From contig CM082577.2 of assembly GCA_040954595.2 (NCBI GenBank), positions 3,782,001-3,846,000 of the forward strand: a stretch of 64,000 nt of DNA, written 5' to 3'. The stretch's first letter is position 1; each line of letters opens with the position of its first letter. The position numbers and the translations under genes are program-made. The notes below the pieces were generated by a model, which was not told the origin of the DNA, did no database searches, and worked only from the letters and a program-made list of their open reading frames with translations. This stretch comes from Balanoglossus misakiensis. Taxonomy: Eukaryota > Hemichordata. Of the stretch, positions 60,316 through 64,000 are shown piece after piece.

Positions 60316-63300
60316 CGACATACCACGCTGACACTATCAATTTCCGAACTCTTGCATGAAACGTCAACACATGTTGTAGACATTGTCCTTAAAGTGGCAG
60401 GGTGACATACCACCCTCGTTTAAATTGAAGAGGTCTGTCGGGCAGGCTTTGGCCCCTTGTCAAACGGCATCATTCCATTCATAATTTAAAATTGTGCGTA
60501 TACATATACGCGTTGACAGTAATATAACAAACACAAGATATGTACCCACAATGCGAAAATTTTCTACAATGAAAACAAAATAACACAAGATCTGGTAGTA
60601 TGTGAGACGCAATGTATGTGAAATTAAGCCACAACGTCAAATTAGGTTATTATTTGGCTATTTTTTTTCAATAATTTGGAATATTTATCGTCCGCATACT
60701 ATTACCTGGTACGTTTTGTATTCTGTTGTCAGTGCTACCGTAGTATCTGTAGTGTATTATTGTATGGTATTGTTGTACGGTACTCATAGTACAAGCCATT
60801 AACACAAACAAATCCAGCTGGACCTTTTCATATGGTAAATCATACCCATTTCGAAAAAAAGTGACGAATATTGCTAACTTATAAAGCACAGATTTGAATA
60901 TAGCCTGTTAACATCGGAGTAAATCGTGTTTGCTTTCATGTAGATTACCAGCATTGCTTAAAGCTGGTGCATATGTGGCATTTTCCAATGGTGTAATTTG
61001 GGATGATATTTCCTTCAAATCCTATTATTTCATGTCACAATTCACCTAATAGATTAGCTTTTATGTGGTTTTCACCCTAACACCTCGATGCGAAACCAAA
61101 TCCCGATTATATACCGTTAATATCCCTGTTTATGAAATGACACTGGCTAAAGATACATGTAGGAGATAAAAGTTTTAAGGTTGTTCACTGTGTGCGGGAA
61201 TAACACGAGAAATTGTGTTTAAACTCATGCTTTTCAGCTTTGTCGGCAATTCTATGGCACGATAAATCTGTTCCTCCGGGCATAACGCTGAGCTGAAATT
61301 GGGTATTATCGTGTTATGGTCATGTCAATGTAGGAAGTAACTGTTTTTGCGAGGGGCAAAGTCGTCATAATTCTTTAGTTATTGGATCAGTTTATTAACA
61401 CAGAATGGTGCTGTGGAAAATTTGCGGTTGGCTAATGTATCCCAAAGACTCACATGATGCTTGCGTATAAAAAAAAAAAAAAGCTGTTATGAAACTGACA
61501 TATGTGCTTGGTATGATTGGGTTTGAAGTTTTTAAAAATCTTGCAAACTGACATGCTTAAAACTGACATCCGTATCATGCAACAGCTTGTGAATAATTGC
61601 CAAAGTTTATTTTTTACGATGGATGTGAAAGCCCATCGCTTGTGCACAAAACGTCCAACATGTGTACAGGATGACTGCATCTGTTTAAAGACAACAGACC
61701 GTAATATTTACTTTTCAGTGTAATTAGTTTAGAGTGTAAACACGAGCAGACTTTGTATATAGAAGGCTGTCGTGGTACTGTATACTACTGATGAGACTGA
61801 GACACTGTTGTCTCCAGCCACCGCGCATGTCAGAAATCTTGCAAACACTGAGTGCCAGTGGGACCATGCACATGCACTGTGGTGAATCGATGGCCTATCT
61901 GTGTTTCTCTCTCCAACCTTGTCGTGGAGCGAAATGCAGGCGATCATGTCAGTCTGTAGCAAGGCAACGGACGTCTAGCAAAACATACGGCGCACGCAAG
62001 GGAGCAGATTGCAAAATATGGTGGCAGATATCCAGTAGAATATATCGAACATATATACGTGTACTTTGCCAGACTCGTCGGCGACTCTTGCTGCTGATGA
62101 CCCTTCGGGCTAACAATAGACGAGTGCGACATCGTATAAAAACAGATAATACCTGCCAATTTAAATGGGCCTTCCCAGAATAAATATTGAACACATCGAT
62201 AAATCAACGTCCACATAGCGTCATTGTATAAGTACGTCAAAGAAACAGGCCACGAACAGTCATTTGAATGGTAATGTTAAGCAACGAAAGTTTGGAAGTC
62301 GTGCAATTACAAAGCCAACATCTTAGTCGTGCGATTGGTTTAATTCATTGGAAATTGTCAAGAGAGAATAAGTGTCAGAAGCTGCCACACGTTCTGTTTC
62401 AACACGTGCAGCGACAACTGTAAGCGACGCGGGAATCCAATAAAGTAATTGCTTTGAATGTTACGTAATGACAGTAAATGGATCATGTGGACTGTTGCAA
62501 TAATTTATGAGGGGTTTAGGTTTATAGGCAGTATAACTTAAGTGTTAATAATTTGAACCTTTGACTTAAGAATATATATATCAGTATCCTTTCATGTTGG
62601 ATGACCACATTTTGGTTTTTAAATCTCATTTGCATATTTTGTGTTTAAAGTGCCCAGTTTGATTTCAGTTTGATGAAAGTCAATTTCATCGTGCATGCTC
62701 TGTCTAGAGTATGACGAATTGCAAAGGACACGTTCGCTTGTAAGTTTATATTACCAAGGCTCAGAACATATGAACTAGACTCGCTTGTTAATACCTTGAA
62801 CCTGAGAATGACGAAGCCGCTGGCAACGAGCGACTCTCTGTCGTGACCTCGTCGCTCCCAGAGTTTCAAGGTCTGACAAGCGAGACCAATCATGGCACGT
62901 CTCTACATAGAATTCGCTGTACGGAATTATTCCCGGAACCATACCTTATAATTATGATCTGGCAGATGAAGTTAACTTGTTCTGTGGCGGTGTCGTTCCA
63001 CTTGCACTTCGTGTGATATTTTATTCCTGCTTTATTTTCCACGCTGTGGAATTAGCACGGATAGCCTGAGGCGCGCAACTTTGAAGCGTGACTTTCTACT
63101 CGCGTCGAGTCTTCTAACATTGCACCAAAGAAATTGGCGGTACAATTACAGTTGGCTATTCCCCATGGCAAGACTGCCTCTCTGCAAAATCATGACACGA
63201 TGTAACACAGATGGAGAACATCATTCATTAGCCACCATGTTTTCAGGGGTATATTATACTGTGGCCAGTCCTGTGTCGTGTCAGAAATTACACAATCCAC

Positions 63301-64000
63301 GTGTTAAACCCGATCGAGCCACTAAAGTTAAATTAGTATTATTCGCAGTTGTGTACGGTATATTTAAAATGGTGATCAGCTAGGTTTACTATACATATGA
63401 TACTACTAAACTCCTTACTAATAGCACAGTCCCCCTATAATACTAAGAGGTACAGTGTACATGTACTGGGCAAATAGTTAAAATTCAAAATGGCCGCCTT
63501 TAAGTGCCGCACAGTGTCTCCTTTGAAATGAATATAATCGCAGTGCATCCATGTCGTCACGTAGTGGTTGCTTAATTAGGCACGTGTGCACGGGTCACTC
63601 GGCTTCCTGTTATGGAGCAAGGCCCAGACGATTGACAGTTCGTCAACCACTTCAGAATATCAATTAAACATTGGCACTTTAACGATGTGATGGAACTAAG
63701 AGAGGGCCTACTTTATCAACTGTGAAAAACGCTTGTCTTAAGTGCATTGACGGCCATGAGACAGTAGTGTTATATTATTGAATTTTCACATTTTTAAATC
63801 ATTCACACTTTTAATGCATATTTTTGACCGTTGTATCACACCCAGTCAACTGAATTCCATTCAAAATGGCGACCTCTTGACATATTAATCTACATGTATG
63901 CAAGGTACAATACAGCATTCTAAGGTTTCAACGAAGTGCTGCTCTATTTGTCCTACTACTTCAGACTGTCAAGAGGCATGATGATTTAATTGTTTTTGCC

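Larger units (their letters stand above)
55428..64000. other. Downstream region without a recognised gene
   Basis: AT-rich, with short open frames only; the longest are 61791-62183 plus (130 codons) and 56501-56878 minus (125 codons), with no recognisable domain. Visible structure: a short perfect hairpin at 56305, a G21 run at 58202, repeat copy D at 58871-58988 and a (CCA/TCA)n stretch at 60294. I see no tRNA or rRNA gene. Confidence 0.55.

Noticed and set aside
61791-62183. 130-codon plus-strand frame with minus-strand frames overlapping it
   Set aside because: Arg/Cys-rich low-information peptide with open frames on both strands. This is more consistent with composition than with a gene.
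63484-63875. Repeated AAAATGGC motifs (YY1-like)
   Set aside because: Short motif, few copies, and no associated start site or other promoter sign.
1-64000. CRISPR arrays, operons, prophage, toxin-antitoxin or other prokaryotic systems
   Set aside because: No regularly spaced repeats with unique spacers, no ribosome-binding-site-led gene trains. The window is eukaryotic.

Overview
The window is from an animal nuclear genome. Vertebrate-style introns (252 bp to 13.1 kb, GT-AG), AT-rich non-coding DNA, simple repeats, MITE-like elements and a single long multi-exon gene rule out a prokaryote. The encoded protein looks like an invertebrate ionotropic glutamate receptor with a short cytoplasmic tail. 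The phylum cannot be fixed from the sequence; a marine invertebrate (lophotrochozoan or invertebrate deuterostome) is my guess.

The one gene I can support is an NMDA-receptor subunit of the GluN2 (GRIN2) class on the + strand, with coding exons from 20931 to 55402. I assembled 11 coding exons. Every boundary has a GT donor and an AG acceptor, every intron phase agrees across the junction, and the joined coding length is 2985 nt (994 codons plus stop). The predicted order is: signal peptide, amino-terminal domain (exons 1-2), linker and S1 (exons 3-4), M1 (exon 5), M2 pore loop and M3 (exon 6), S2 (exons 7-8), M4 and basic membrane-proximal segment (exon 9), and a short tail ending in a PDZ-ligand-like ETTV (exons 10-11).

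The most notable point is a mismatch between a conserved scaffold and pore and an unconserved ligand pocket. The pore keeps the GluN2-type Asn-Asn, and the receptor fold, disulfide cysteines and linkers are GluN2-like. The positions that hold glutamate in vertebrate GluN2 are mostly replaced, including the aspartate that normally binds the ligand amino group (now Gly). The gating motif SYTANLAAF is MYTANLVAH. I infer a divergent GluN2-class paralogue with altered or lost glutamate recognition. Other gene-level oddities are intron 6 (252 bp, stop-free and in frame), a 22-codon upstream ORF ending 6 nt before the start, and a CAG/GTGAGT sequence that could be a dual splice site upstream of exon 1.

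Layout: 1-20810 is non-coding upstream sequence with minisatellite, tandem-duplication and hairpin features. 20811-21413 is the 5' UTR candidate and exon 1. 21414-34519 is intron 1, ending in a 160-bp pogo/Tigger-like MITE and a C16 tract. 34520-35260 is exon 2. 35261-47567 is intron 2, with G-runs and a CRE-like cluster. 47568-55402 is the compact 3' half of the gene. 55403-64000 is downstream sequence without a recognisable gene. At least two dispersed repeat families are visible by eye. Nearly all other open reading frames are short, unrecognised and probably chance.
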